DNA of 49,524 nucleotides from BS750m-G62 sp046483505 (lineage in GTDB: Bacteria; Planctomycetota; Phycisphaerae; FEN-1346), in NCBI GenBank assembly GCA_046483505.1, contig JAWODB010000196.1, positions 1 through 49,524 on the forward strand. The letters run 5' to 3'. The translations under genes and the position numbers were made by a program. Positions 35,466-44,267 of this stretch are shown here, piece by piece. The stretch's first letter is position 1. The number at the start of each line of letters is the position of its first letter. The notes below the pieces were generated by a model. It made no database searches and was not told the DNA's origin. It worked only from the letters and a program-made list of their open reading frames with translations.

Positions 35466-35493
35466 GCGCGGCGGGTCTCCGGACCCGCCGCGC
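35466..35493. repeat. Short-loop hairpin element (family C) in argG leader
   Basis: Stem GCGCGGCGGGT/ACCCGCCGCGC with loop CTCCGG, in the opposite orientation to the other copies judged by loop sequence. Placed between the predicted argG start site and the ATG, so it would be part of the transcript. Confidence 0.85.
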
Positions 35494-35563
35494 TCGCTCC
35501 CGCCCCGCGCGGGGGGTGCGGCGCGCCACCGCGCAGCACGTGCGCCCCTATCAGCGCGGCGGC

Positions 35564-35592
35564 TTTGTATCGCGGCGCGGCCGGCGTGTCAA
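35564..35592 (-). promoter_or_regulatory. Predicted sigma70-type promoter of argG
   Basis: Minus strand: perfect TTGACA (35592-35587), 17-bp spacer, TACAAA (35569-35564, four of six matches). Just upstream the inverted pair GTTGAACCCTTT / AAAGGGTTGAC overlaps the -35 box and could bind a regulator or form a hairpin. Confidence 0.5.
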
Positions 35593-36290
35593 CCCTTTGG
35601 GCCCGAAAAAGGGTTCAACGCCCTTTACCGGGACACCGGCCTCAGCCTCCGTTCCGGGGCTGCCAGGGGGCGCCCCTTCCGCCCCGCCGCCTCGGCGTCG
35701 GCCCGGCGCCCTTCGGGCCGCGGGTGAGGCCGACGCCGACGCGACGGGGCTCCAGGGGCTTACGGGGGCCACGATGGGGGATGTCCCCCCTTTGCGGGAG
35801 AGCGCGGCGCCTGCGGAGACCCGCCGCGCTTGGCCCTCTGCTTGCGTTGGGCTTGGGCCGAGGGGGTCTGGGGGAGATGGAATCTCGCCGCGGTCCCTGC
35901 CGTGCTTGCACCTTGCCTGATGCCGAATCCCGAATGCCGAGTGCCGGGTCTCATCGCGCTTTTAATTCATATGGAGCCCGGTTGATGATGGATGAAAAAC
36001 CCGAAATTTCGGGGGCGTTTTTCGCGCGTTTTCGCGCGTTTCCGAAAAAAGCGGGGCAAAAGTCGCGCGTTTTGCCTTACCCAGTTTAACATTCGACCCC
36101 CGAATCGTCCCTCACGCGCCAGAATCGACGATCCGGAAGCCGAAAACGCCCGTTTTCGGGGTCACGGCGAAATCGCGTTTTCGTAAAGTATCGAAAGGCA
36201 GGCACTCGGGAATCGGCAATCGGCATTAGCAAAGGCAACGACTACGACAACGGCGGCCTCACGCAAAGCCTGCTCCGCCCTTCGAAGCGG

Positions 36291-36331
36291 GCTTGCTACT
36301 CTGCGAAGCTGGGCTTCGCAGAGTAGCAGGC
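36291..36331. repeat. Palindrome (family E)
   Basis: GCTTGCTACTCTGCGAAGC and GCTTCGCAGAGTAGCAGGC are inverted repeats with one or two mismatches and a loop of TGG. Related in core to 18096-18160. Confidence 0.8.
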
Positions 36332-36422
36332 GAAGAAGAGAGCACGAGACGCAGCCCGCGAAGAAGGGGCGCCAAGCCGCAAAGACGGCAACGGCGAGAA
36401 ATTGGGTCAACGGCAACGGCGT

Positions 36423-36464
36423 ACAAAGGACAAAGGACAAAGGACAAAGGACAAAGGACAAAGG
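36423..36464. repeat. Heptamer tandem array ACAAAGG x6
   Basis: Six perfect 7-bp units, followed by ACAG. Same period as the arrays at 22495-22567 but a different unit. No spacers of CRISPR type. Confidence 0.95.
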
Positions 36465-36844
36465 ACAGATCCACGGCGAGCCCCTTCGCGCCGCTCAGGG
36501 TGACAGCGGGCCCGCCCGGCCGGCGGGAGGAATAAAAGGAAGGCCCGCGCCTCGCTCGCTTTAAACGGCGGCACGACACGGCTTTGCGGCCGGGTTGGAG
36601 ACGGCCGTCCGCCACGGCGCCCGCCAGAGGTCGTCTCTCTTCGCGAGGGCTCTGGTTGGGCCTTCCACGTAGCAGTATACAGCGCCCACGGGCCCAGTCA
36701 AACCGCCGGGCAAAAAAGCGCGCACGCCAGGAGTCGGGGCTCTTGCCTGGAGCGTTTTCGGTTCGCATGGTAGCCCACCGGGTCGGAGCCTGTCCCGAGC
36801 GTAGCCGAGGGGCACCCGCCGCACGTGAGGTCGGTATGCACGAG

Positions 36845-36872
36845 GCGCGGTGGTTACGGAGAACCACCGCGC
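36845..36872. repeat. Short-loop hairpin element (family C), compensated stem
   Basis: Stem GCGCGGTGGTT/AACCACCGCGC with loop ACGGAG. Position 10 of the stem has changed on both sides (G-C to T-A) relative to the other copies, keeping pairing. Lies 50 bases beyond the stop of the AsmA-like gene. Confidence 0.85.
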
Positions 36873-36924
36873 CCCCAGTGCTGAATCGCTCCAACCTCTT
36901 ATCGCCCGCGGCTCGCAGCCGCCC

Positions 36925-39900
36925 TTATCGCTCCCCGCCCTTCAACCAGTCGCCCAGGTGCTTCAGCGCCTCGCGCTTGATCGCCTCCAGGGCCAGTTCG
37001 CCCATCCGCTTCGCCAGCGCCCGGTTGTCGATCTTCGGGTCGTCGATGGTGCCCTCGAGCGGCACGGCCAGGACGACGTCCTCCAGGTACGGCATGGCCC
37101 GTTCCGACACCTTGTACTGCTCCATCAGCGCCCGCGTCACCGGCACGCCCACCGTCACCTTCATCTTCCTGTCGAGGCCGATGCGGCCGCCGAACGAGAG
37201 GCTCACCGTGTCGGTGTACCGCAGGCGGTGCTCGGGGATGCGGAAGACGCCGTCGCGGAGCGTCACCTCGACGGGCCCGAGCGTCTGGACGACCGTGTCC
37301 TTCTGCCCGCCGACGGCCCCGATGAGCCGCCCGATCGGGCCCATCAGTTCCGTCTGAAACGCGTCGATATGATACCGCAGGTCGCCGCGGGCCGTCTTGT
37401 CGGCCTTCTCGCCGAGCGGCAGGTCCAGGCGCACCACGTCCAGCGTCAGCCGGCCGTTGGCCTCCACGCTCGCCGCCAGGACCGGGCTGGCGTACTTGAT
37501 GTACTCGCGGACCTCCGGGCCGGCCAGCGGCAGGCCCTCGACGACGCGGGTCTGCTCGTCCACGACGAGCCGCGGCCGGGGGCCCCGCAGGTCCAGCCGG
37601 CCGGGCAGCGTCAGGGTGCCGTCGGCCACCTTCAGACGGCTGGGCCGGTCGGGGTCCGCCGAGAGGTCGAGCACGCCGCCCGCGAGGCGCCAACGGATCG
37701 TCCCCTCGCCGCCGGTCAGCGTGGCGTAGGTGAACCGGTTGACCTCCAGGTCGCCCTCGCCCTCCAGGGCGGCCAGGCGCGTGTGCCAGGGCCCCTCGGC
37801 CGGCAGCGGCCCGGACAGGCGGGCCTTGGCGTGGTACGGCCCGGCCATCTGGATCGTCTCCGGCAGGGCCGTGCCGAGCATCTGGCGGACCCGGCCGCCG
37901 TCGAACGCCAGGTCGCAGGTGGCCTCCAGGTGCGACGGCGGGGCGGGCGGCGTCTCCTCGCCGGCCTCCTGGGCCTGTGCCGCCGCCTCATCCCCTGCGC
38001 GCGCCGCGCCGGCCTCCACGGCCGGGCTCGCTTCGTCTGCGACGGCGGCCTCGTCCGCCTCGCCCGGCTCCACCGCCACCCGCCACGAGCCGTGCACCGT
38101 GACGGCGCTCATGTCGGTGGCGGCGACCTCCCACCGCTTCGTCTCGTTGACGTAGGCGAACGCGATGGGCAGCCGGGCCTCGGCCTCGCGGAAGGTGCGG
38201 TTACCCTCGGCCAGGTGGACCTCGAGTTCCGAGAGGGCCAGCGTCCCCGACCCGCCCAGGCCGGTCGGATCGCTCCGGACCTCGCCGGCGAAGTCGGCGT
38301 GGCCGGCCAGGCGGTCCTTCTCGGCCAGCAGGCCGAACGGCCGGAGGACCTGGGCGAACTCCGCCAGGGCGATCGAGGCCCGGACCTCGCCGTCCGCCCG
38401 CGGATGCGGCGCCCGGCGCGACGGCAGCCGGGCCGTCCCGGACGCCTCCGCCGTCAGGCCCGGCCCGGCCACGCGGGCCACGGGAATCTGCACCTGCCCG
38501 TCCGCGCCCATCGCCGCCGTCACCTCCAGCCGCACGTCCTCCAGGCGAATCTCGGGAGCGGGCGGCTCGCCCGTGCCGGGCATCGCCAGGTCCGTCAGCG
38601 AGAGGTCCGCCTCCACCCGCCGGTCCCCGCCCGCGTACGAGGCCTTCAGGTGCCACATGCCGGTCAGTGTCTGCGGCTCGGCGGCCAGGAGGCGGGCGGA
38701 GGTGTGCGCGACGGGCTGGATCGTCCCGTCGCCGCCGGCCGTGGCGTCCCAGACCCAGCCCTCGGCGGTCGGTCGCCCCCGGGCCGTCCCTTCCAGCGCC
38801 CCCGCCACCGTGGCGACGGACCACTCGGCGAGGTCGAGGCTTCGGACCTGGCCCCCCTCGCCGCGGTCGAGGGTGCCGACGGCCGAGGCCCGCAGCAGCG
38901 GGTCCGTGTACCGCCGCCCATCGCCCCACGCCAGGTCGATCTGTTCCCCGCGCACCCCCGCCTCCACCTTCGTGGGCGCGTCGGTGACGGGGGTGACGGC
39001 CAGGGTGACCTTGACGTCGCCGGCGGCGGTCAGGTCCGCGGGCACGAGGGCGAGGGGGCGGAGCATCGCCGCCAGCGCCGGCAGGTTCGCCGTCGCGGTC
39101 GCCGTCGCGGCCCCGTCGATGCGCGTGGCCGGGCCGCGCAGGACGACCGTCGTCGGACCGGCCACCTGGAGCGTAGCGGCGGGCCCGGCGGGAACGGCCG
39201 GCGCGGCCCCTTCGGTCGGCGCAGGGGGATCGGCCGGCGCAGGGGCTTCGGCCGGCGCGGCGCCTTCGGCCGGGGCGGCGGCGAGCGGCGGCGCGGCCGC
39301 CGTCAACTCGAGGGCGAGCGCGTTGACGGTGACGGCGGAGGGCTCGCCCGGGACGTGTTCGACGTCGGCCTGGAGGGTCCCCGTGTCGAGTTGGAACGGC
39401 TCGCCGCCCTCCGTCTCGGGCGGGAGGCGGACGTCGGCGACGGCGGCGTCGGCCTTGACGGCCATGGCGCGGCCCATCGTGCCGCCCGCCTCGAACGCCA
39501 GGGTCCACGTGCCGTCGGCGGCGGGGCCGGCGGCGCCCGCGGCGCGGCGGCAGAGGGCGAGGAGGAGGCCGGTCAGGTCCGCGGGCTCGGCGGCGTCCTC
39601 TGCGGGCGCGGGGGGCGTTGTTCGAGCCGGCTGCGGAAGCAGCCGGTCATCTTCATCCGGCGTGTCATCCGCCATGGCAGATGGTGATGACCCGCCGCTT
39701 CCGCGGCGGGATCGAGGTGCGGCGGGACCGGCGGGACCGGCGGCTCTTTCGGCCGCCTCGACCTCGGCCTTCCGGGCCCGGCGCTGCATCCGCTCGAGGA
39801 AGACGGCCGCCACCCCCGCCGCGTTCGCCACCGACCCCTCGCCCGTGCCGCTCGTCTCCACCTGCCATGCCTCGCCGCTGCGGCGGAGGGCGCCCCTGGC

Positions 39901-42204
39901 CGCCACGGAGGCCGTCTCGGCCTCCAGCGTCAGGTCCGCGAGTTCGGCGGCGGCGAGGCGCTGGGGCGGGTCGAACCGCAGGACCGTCTCGGCCGAGAGC
40001 GTGGCCCGCGGCTCGCTCAGCCGGGCCTTGCCGGGCAGGTCCACCCGCAGGTCCCGGAACGTGGCCTGCGTCGAGGCCGTCAGGTGGCCCTCGAGGTTGC
40101 GGCCGGTCTCGACGTGGACGGTGGCGGTGCCGGCGCCCTCGTACTCGCCCAGGTCGACGAAGCGGCCGACCTCCTCGACGGCGCGGGCGAGGTCGAGGTC
40201 GGCGTCCAGGACGACGTGGCTGAGGCGGCCGCTCGCCTCCACCGCCCCGAACGCGCCGGAGAAGACGAACGATTCGAGGCGGAGGGTGTCGGCCAGGGCC
40301 AGCCAGTCGCCGGGCAGGGGAGCCGTGGTGCGAGCCGGCTGCGGCGTCGCTTTTCGGGCCGGCTGCGGAAGCAGCCGGTCCTCTCCATCCGGCATGTTAT
40401 CCGCCATGGCAGATGGTGATGACCCGCCGCTGCCGCGGCCGGTTCGAGCGGCCTCTTCGGCGGCGGCCCCCTTATCGGCCTCGTCGGCGACCGCGTGTTC
40501 GCGCACCAGGAGCGTGTCCAGATACAGCCGCGAGAGGGTCAGGAGGTCGCCGTGATGGCGGCCGGCGAAGTCCTGCAGGCTCGCGATGACCCGCATCCGC
40601 GACGACGCCTCCGCCGAGACGGCCTTGAGGCTGGCCTTGAGGGCGCCGCTCTCGATCTCCAGGCCCTCGCGGAGGCCAAGGGTGTGGCGGAGCATGCGGG
40701 CCAGGCGCGCCAGGTTGACCCGGACCTCGGCCGACCCCTTCCCGCTGGGCGGGGCGAGAGCCGAGCCGAGGCCGAACGTGCCGGACGCCCGGGCCGTCGC
40801 CACCGGCGAGGTCAGTTCCAGGGTGCCGATCGTGACGGCCCCGCGGTCGTAGGTGGCCTCGGCGTCGAGGTCGACCGTGCCGACGTACGGCCGGTCCGGG
40901 GCGAGGGCCTCGCCGGTCACCTCCAGGCCCTTGGCGGTCAGGTCGACCTTGGCGATGACCAGCGCCTCCCGGGTGCGGGCGAGCGTCGCCTTGCCGCTCA
41001 CCGTCCCGGCCACCCGGAGGTCGGCGTCGGCCGCGCCGGCGGCCGCGGCGGCGGTGGCGAGCGGCAGGTCCTGGCACGTGACGACGGCCTCGACGCCCAC
41101 GCGGTCGGCGCCCTGCCAGTCGGTCACGAGGCCGGTCAGCAGGCCCTCCACCGTACCGCGGGCCGGCGGCGTGCCGTCGGCCATCTCCATGCGGACCGTG
41201 AAGGCGTGCCGGTCCCCCTCGGGGCGGAGCCCGGCCTCCGGCACCCGCAGCCGGTGGCCGCCCACGTGCACCACGAGGCCGTCCACCTCGACCGACTCCG
41301 GCACCACGGGGGCGGGGCCCGGCTCGGACGGGACCGGTTCGGCCGGCGGGGGCGGTTCCGGCGGCGCGGGCTCAGGCGGGACCTCGCCGGGCTCCGGCGG
41401 TTCGGGGGGGACCTCGGGCGGCGCTTCCGGCGCCTCGGCCGGCGCCGCTTCCGCCAGGGCCGCTCGCAACTCGTCCACCCAGACCTCCGCGTCGTCGACC
41501 TCGACGGGGCCGAGGCGGCGGGGGTCGAGCAGCAGGTCCAGGAGGCCCGTCCGGAGCATGACCCGCCGCACGCGGGCCAGGCGGACGTCCTCGGCCGAGC
41601 GGACGTCCACCCCCTCGACCGTCTGCCCGCCGAACCACGACAGCGACCAGCGGGCGGCGGCAACGCGGACGGGCAGACGCCGGTTCGCCTCGCCGAGGGC
41701 GTACCGCCGGACGGGGCCGAGGGAGAGGATCTGCGGCAGGAAGACGACGGCGAGAAGGAGAAGGGCGGCCACCGCCGCCACGAGCCACCGTCCCCACCGG
41801 CGGCGCGGACGGTCCGGCGCCTCGGCGGGGCCGGCGGGTTCGGCAGGCGGCGCGGCGGGCGCAGGGGCTTCGTCGCCGGCGTCTTCGGTTGCAGAGGGCT
41901 TTGGCGCTTTCGTGTCTCGATCCTGCCGCGGTGTCTTGGCTTCTCGATCCTGCCGCGATGCCTCGGCTTCTCGAGCCGGCTGCGGCGCCTTGGCTTTTCG
42001 GGGCGGCTTGGGCGGGGCGATCTCCTCGGCCAGCGGCAGGTCGTCCTCCGGGTCGGCGAACTCCGCCACGGGCAGGTCGTCGCCGGGCGCGGGCGGCTCC
42101 AGGGCGGGCCGGTCGCGCGTGAGGTCCTCGGCCTCGGGCAGGGACGACTCGTCGCCGGCGTCGCCGGGCGCGCCGGATCTCTTACCGCACTCTCGGCGCC
42201 TCAT
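36925..42204 (-). CDS. Giant AsmA-like (DUF748/TamB-type) envelope protein
   Basis: 1759 residues from ATG 42204, which overlaps the lipoprotein stop as ATGA; the open frame extends further upstream only through that gene in the wrong frame. A Pro/Glu/Ala-rich cytoplasmic tail (1-135) includes 9-residue tandem repeats; one membrane helix (about 138-158, WLVAAVAALLLLAVVFLPQI) follows, then a very long periplasmic beta-rich part. The C-terminus (FRIPEHRLRYTDTVSLSFGG ... YLEDVVLAVPLEGTIDDPKI) is the AsmA_2-type domain. Such proteins form bridge-like grooves that carry phospholipid between membranes. Two family B elements are inserted in frame (about residues 589-617 and 829-862), giving the segment GGSSPSAMAD plus DRLLPQPART twice, probably disordered loops. 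Confidence 0.82.
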   Translation of the reverse strand: MRRRECGKRSGAPGDAGDESSLPEAEDLTRDRPALEPPAPGDDLPVAEFADPEDDLPLAEEIAPPKPPRKAKAPQPAREAEASRQDREAKTPRQDRDTKAPKPSATEDAGDEAPAPAAPPAEPAGPAEAPDRPRRRWGRWLVAAVAALLLLAVVFLPQILSLGPVRRYALGEANRRLPVRVAAARWSLSWFGGQTVEGVDVRSAEDVRLARVRRVMLRTGLLDLLLDPRRLGPVEVDDAEVWVDELRAALAEAAPAEAPEAPPEVPPEPPEPGEVPPEPAPPEPPPPAEPVPSEPGPAPVVPESVEVDGLVVHVGGHRLRVPEAGLRPEGDRHAFTVRMEMADGTPPARGTVEGLLTGLVTDWQGADRVGVEAVVTCQDLPLATAAAAAGAADADLRVAGTVSGKATLARTREALVIAKVDLTAKGLEVTGEALAPDRPYVGTVDLDAEATYDRGAVTIGTLELTSPVATARASGTFGLGSALAPPSGKGSAEVRVNLARLARMLRHTLGLREGLEIESGALKASLKAVSAEASSRMRVIASLQDFAGRHHGDLLTLSRLYLDTLLVREHAVADEADKGAAAEEAARTGRGSGGSSPSAMADNMPDGEDRLLPQPARKATPQPARTTAPLPGDWLALADTLRLESFVFSGAFGAVEASGRLSHVVLDADLDLARAVEEVGRFVDLGEYEGAGTATVHVETGRNLEGHLTASTQATFRDLRVDLPGKARLSEPRATLSAETVLRFDPPQRLAAAELADLTLEAETASVAARGALRRSGEAWQVETSGTGEGSVANAAGVAAVFLERMQRRARKAEVEAAERAAGPAGPAAPRSRRGSGGSSPSAMADDTPDEDDRLLPQPARTTPPAPAEDAAEPADLTGLLLALCRRAAGAAGPAADGTWTLAFEAGGTMGRAMAVKADAAVADVRLPPETEGGEPFQLDTGTLQADVEHVPGEPSAVTVNALALELTAAAPPLAAAPAEGAAPAEAPAPADPPAPTEGAAPAVPAGPAATLQVAGPTTVVLRGPATRIDGAATATATANLPALAAMLRPLALVPADLTAAGDVKVTLAVTPVTDAPTKVEAGVRGEQIDLAWGDGRRYTDPLLRASAVGTLDRGEGGQVRSLDLAEWSVATVAGALEGTARGRPTAEGWVWDATAGGDGTIQPVAHTSARLLAAEPQTLTGMWHLKASYAGGDRRVEADLSLTDLAMPGTGEPPAPEIRLEDVRLEVTAAMGADGQVQIPVARVAGPGLTAEASGTARLPSRRAPHPRADGEVRASIALAEFAQVLRPFGLLAEKDRLAGHADFAGEVRSDPTGLGGSGTLALSELEVHLAEGNRTFREAEARLPIAFAYVNETKRWEVAATDMSAVTVHGSWRVAVEPGEADEAAVADEASPAVEAGAARAGDEAAAQAQEAGEETPPAPPSHLEATCDLAFDGGRVRQMLGTALPETIQMAGPYHAKARLSGPLPAEGPWHTRLAALEGEGDLEVNRFTYATLTGGEGTIRWRLAGGVLDLSADPDRPSRLKVADGTLTLPGRLDLRGPRPRLVVDEQTRVVEGLPLAGPEVREYIKYASPVLAASVEANGRLTLDVVRLDLPLGEKADKTARGDLRYHIDAFQTELMGPIGRLIGAVGGQKDTVVQTLGPVEVTLRDGVFRIPEHRLRYTDTVSLSFGGRIGLDRKMKVTVGVPVTRALMEQYKVSERAMPYLEDVVLAVPLEGTIDDPKIDNRALAKRMGELALEAIKREALKHLGDWLKGGER
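39620..39717. repeat. Family B element in frame in the AsmA-like gene (second copy)
   Basis: Bounded by GTTCGAGCCGGCTGCGGAAG and CCCGCCGCTTCCGCGGCGGG, with CCGCCATGGCAGATGGTGAT inside. In the gene it encodes RGSGGSSPSAMADDTPDEDD and then RLLPQPARTT. Confidence 0.85.
40356..40447. repeat. Family B element in frame in the AsmA-like gene (first copy)
   Basis: Begins GGGCCGGCTGCGGAAGCAGC, shares CCGCCATGGCAGATGGTGAT and ends CCGCCGCTGCCGCGGCCGGT. Encodes RGSGGSSPSAMADNMPDGED and then RLLPQPARKA; a further CGAGCCGGCTGCGG end lies just beside it at 40330, as if the edge had been duplicated. Confidence 0.85.
41911..41991. repeat. 27-bp tandem repeat in the cytoplasmic tail of the AsmA-like protein
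   Basis: Three imperfect 27-bp units at 41911-41937, 41938-41964 and 41965-41991 encode 9-residue units of the type AKTPRQDRD, AEASRQDRE, AKAPQPARE. A fourth, weaker unit may precede them. The repeat keeps the frame. Confidence 0.8.
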
Positions 42205-42929
42205 CCGTCGGTTCCCTCCTGCTCGTCCTTCTGCGCCTGCTCCTTCTCGGACGCGGGCGGCGCCTCGGACGGCTGCCCGGGCCCGTGCCACCGCCACTGC
42301 GGTCCGCGGGTCGGCAGGGACCGCGGCGGCAGGGCCACCTGCAGGCCCGCCTCCGTCAGGCGGACGCGCGGCCCGGGCTCCGACGGCTCGGCCGGGGCGA
42401 ACTCGTACCGGACGTCCGGCCGGGCCGGGCGCGCCTCCTCCGCCTCCACCCACGGCTCCGACACCCACACCGTCCGATACCCCGGAGCCGACACCACGAG
42501 GTGCGCCTGCCGGGTGTGATGCACGACGGCCCCCTGCGGCCCGCCGAACGGAAACACCACCTGGTGCCAGGCCCACTCCTCGTACGGCGGGACGGCGAAC
42601 CAGCCGTCGCCGAGATGCCGGCCGGGGCGCGACTGCGGCACGTCGGCCGGGTCGGTCCCGGGCGCGAGGCGCCGCAGCGCGCTCTCGGGCGACTGGGCCT
42701 CGCCCCACGTCGCCCACGGGTGCGGTTGGAGGTAGTCCGACCACGGCACGCGGGCCACGCGGACGTCGGCCAGCGTCACGGGCTCGCCGGTGACGGCGTC
42801 GACGACCTCGACGGTCCGGAGGGCCGGCGCCGGCCGCTGGGTCACCTCCGGCACGAGGACGGCCCCGCAGCCGGCGGCGGCGGTGCAGCCGATGGCCAAC
42901 AGCAGGATCGGGATCAGAGGCCGTCTCAT
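42201..42929 (-). CDS. Lipoprotein with carboxypeptidase-like surface domain form
   Basis: 242 residues from ATG 42929. A lipoprotein signal (RRPLIPILLLAIGCTAAAGC) has the lipobox AAGC at about residues 17-20; an earlier AIGC is a second choice. The mature part has RTVEVVDAVTGEPVTLADVR, resembling the start of carboxypeptidase-regulatory-like beta-sandwich domains, and AHLVVSAPGYRTVWVSEPW, typical of their end. The C-terminal tail is charged (EKEQAQKDEQEG). It overlaps the AsmA-like gene by four bases, so the two are made together and may cooperate in the envelope. Confidence 0.75.
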   Translation of the reverse strand: MRRPLIPILLLAIGCTAAAGCGAVLVPEVTQRPAPALRTVEVVDAVTGEPVTLADVRVARVPWSDYLQPHPWATWGEAQSPESALRRLAPGTDPADVPQSRPGRHLGDGWFAVPPYEEWAWHQVVFPFGGPQGAVVHHTRQAHLVVSAPGYRTVWVSEPWVEAEEARPARPDVRYEFAPAEPSEPGPRVRLTEAGLQVALPPRSLPTRGPQWRWHGPGQPSEAPPASEKEQAQKDEQEGTDG

Positions 42930-43094
42930 GAGACTTCTCGCAACCCCGAGGTGCCACGGCGGGTCTTGCCCCGCCGCGATCTCATCCCGACCAATGCACG
43001 GCCGGACAAGACCGGCCGTGGCACATCTCCGTGCGCGAAGCAGGCTCAGCGTGCCGGGCACGAACGATTGTCCCCCAGGTGTCGCGCGAAGGCG

Positions 43095-44111
43095 TCAGTC
43101 CTCGCCGCGGCGGCGGAGGTCGGCGGCCACGGCGCGGAGGCGGCGGATCATCGGGGCGGGCGGGTGCCGGCCCCCCTCGAACAGGATGGCCGACACCTGG
43201 GCCCAGTTCGTCACGACGTGGACCGCCTCGGGCAGGGCCGCCAGGTCCGACGCCAGGTCCTCGAAGTCCTCCGGGTCGTCGTCGGACCAGTCGACGGGCA
43301 GGATGAGAACGCTCGTCAGGCCGAGGGCGGCGTAGGCCCGCGCGTCGGAGACTTTGTCGCCGATGCCCACCTTCAGGTTCGTGAAGTGCTTGGCCAGGTC
43401 CGACAGCCGCCGCGTCTTGAACCGGCCGCTGCCCTCGATCAGGCCGCCGAGCGTGCTCGTCAGGAGCGGCCCGAGCGGGTAGCCGTGGCGGTCGAGCCAC
43501 GCCTTGCTCGTCGGGCCGAGGAAGTCCGGCCGGTGCGTCAGGTAGACGACCGTGTGCGTGCGGGCCAGGCGCGCCAGGACCACGCCCGAGCCGTTCATCG
43601 GCTCGGCCCGGCTGCCGCCCAGCAGCACCCAGTGGAAGCCCGACGCGACGAGCGTCTTGTCGAGGTCCACGATGGCGATGGGCGTCTCGGCCTTGCGGAC
43701 GGCGACGAGCAGCCGCGTGGGCGGCGTGTGGTCGTCCTCGTCGTCGGGCTGGTCGTCGGGCTTGACGCGGACGCGGATGGCGTAGTCGCCCGGCTCGGAC
43801 GGGGCGGTCCAGCGGGTCTGGACGTCGCCGTCCGAGTTGCTGGTGACCTGGTCGATGCGGCGCTGGTCGAGGTGGAACTGGATGCGGACGCCCTCCACAC
43901 CTTCGAGCCGGAACCCGCCGCGGAGGCTGGCCCGCAGGTCCACCTCCTCGCCGGGCCGGCACAGGACGTCGTGGGCGAGGAGGACCCGGCCGAGTTCGTC
44001 GCGGACGCGGCGGAGGAGGTCGCCGAACCCCGCCCGGGCGGGGGCGGCGGGCGCCGACAGCATCGCCGCGGCGGCCAGGAGGGCTGCGAGTTGCAGGCCG
44101 GGCCGTTTCAT
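43095..44111 (-). CDS. Secreted lipin/LNS2-like HAD phosphatase
   Basis: 338 residues. Sec signal (LQLAALLAAAAMLSAPAAPA, cleavage after ARA). Residues 45-140 look like an Ig-like beta-sandwich (VTSNSDGDVQTRWTAPSEPG, YAIRVRVKPDDQ). The HAD-type domain follows: IAIVDLDKTLVAS is the DxDxT motif I of LNS2/lipin and APP1-like phosphatidate phosphatases, YLTHRPDFLG is motif II, and KVGIGDKVSDARAYAALGL is the Asp-containing motif IV. The enzyme may dephosphorylate phosphatidate or a related lipid in the periplasm. It lies 165 bases upstream of the lipoprotein/AsmA pair on the same strand, which suggests a shared lipid task. Confidence 0.8.
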   Translation of the reverse strand: MKRPGLQLAALLAAAAMLSAPAAPARAGFGDLLRRVRDELGRVLLAHDVLCRPGEEVDLRASLRGGFRLEGVEGVRIQFHLDQRRIDQVTSNSDGDVQTRWTAPSEPGDYAIRVRVKPDDQPDDEDDHTPPTRLLVAVRKAETPIAIVDLDKTLVASGFHWVLLGGSRAEPMNGSGVVLARLARTHTVVYLTHRPDFLGPTSKAWLDRHGYPLGPLLTSTLGGLIEGSGRFKTRRLSDLAKHFTNLKVGIGDKVSDARAYAALGLTSVLILPVDWSDDDPEDFEDLASDLAALPEAVHVVTNWAQVSAILFEGGRHPPAPMIRRLRAVAADLRRRGED

Positions 44112-44267
44112 GGTTTCAGGCTACGCCCCGGATGCCAGACGGTCAACAGCAAATCGGATTCAGGCGTTGACGCGCGCGACGGCGCGCGGTAAGAATGCCT
44201 CCGCCGGGGGCGACGCCCGGCCGCGCGCACGAGCGAGCCACAGCCGGTTGCATACGACCGCGCACAG

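Larger units (their letters stand above)
35593..36924. other. Repeat-filled non-coding region between argG and the AsmA-like gene
   Basis: No gene is supported in these 1.3 kb. From left: GC-rich DNA with a decayed family C hairpin near 35802-35829; an AT-richer patch at about 35980-36200 with many inverted pairs such as CCGAAAACGCCCGTTTTCGG; a family E palindrome; a heptamer array; a half copy of a GCTCAGGGTGACAGC-type end near 36493; a decayed long-loop hairpin near 36780-36825; and a clean family C hairpin at 36845-36872. It may be a dump for mobile palindromes. Confidence 0.6.

Noticed and set aside
35389..35529. Longer argG start at 35529
   Set aside because: The extra 47 codons include a family C hairpin and have no ArgG similarity; ATG 35388 has a ribosome site.
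36423..36464. Tandem array as a CRISPR
   Set aside because: Units are 7 bp with no spacers and no cas genes nearby; a simple tandem repeat.
42205..42957. 5' extension of the AsmA-like gene
   Set aside because: It reads the lipoprotein gene in the wrong frame, giving Arg/Gly-rich noise; the ATGA overlap gives a natural start.
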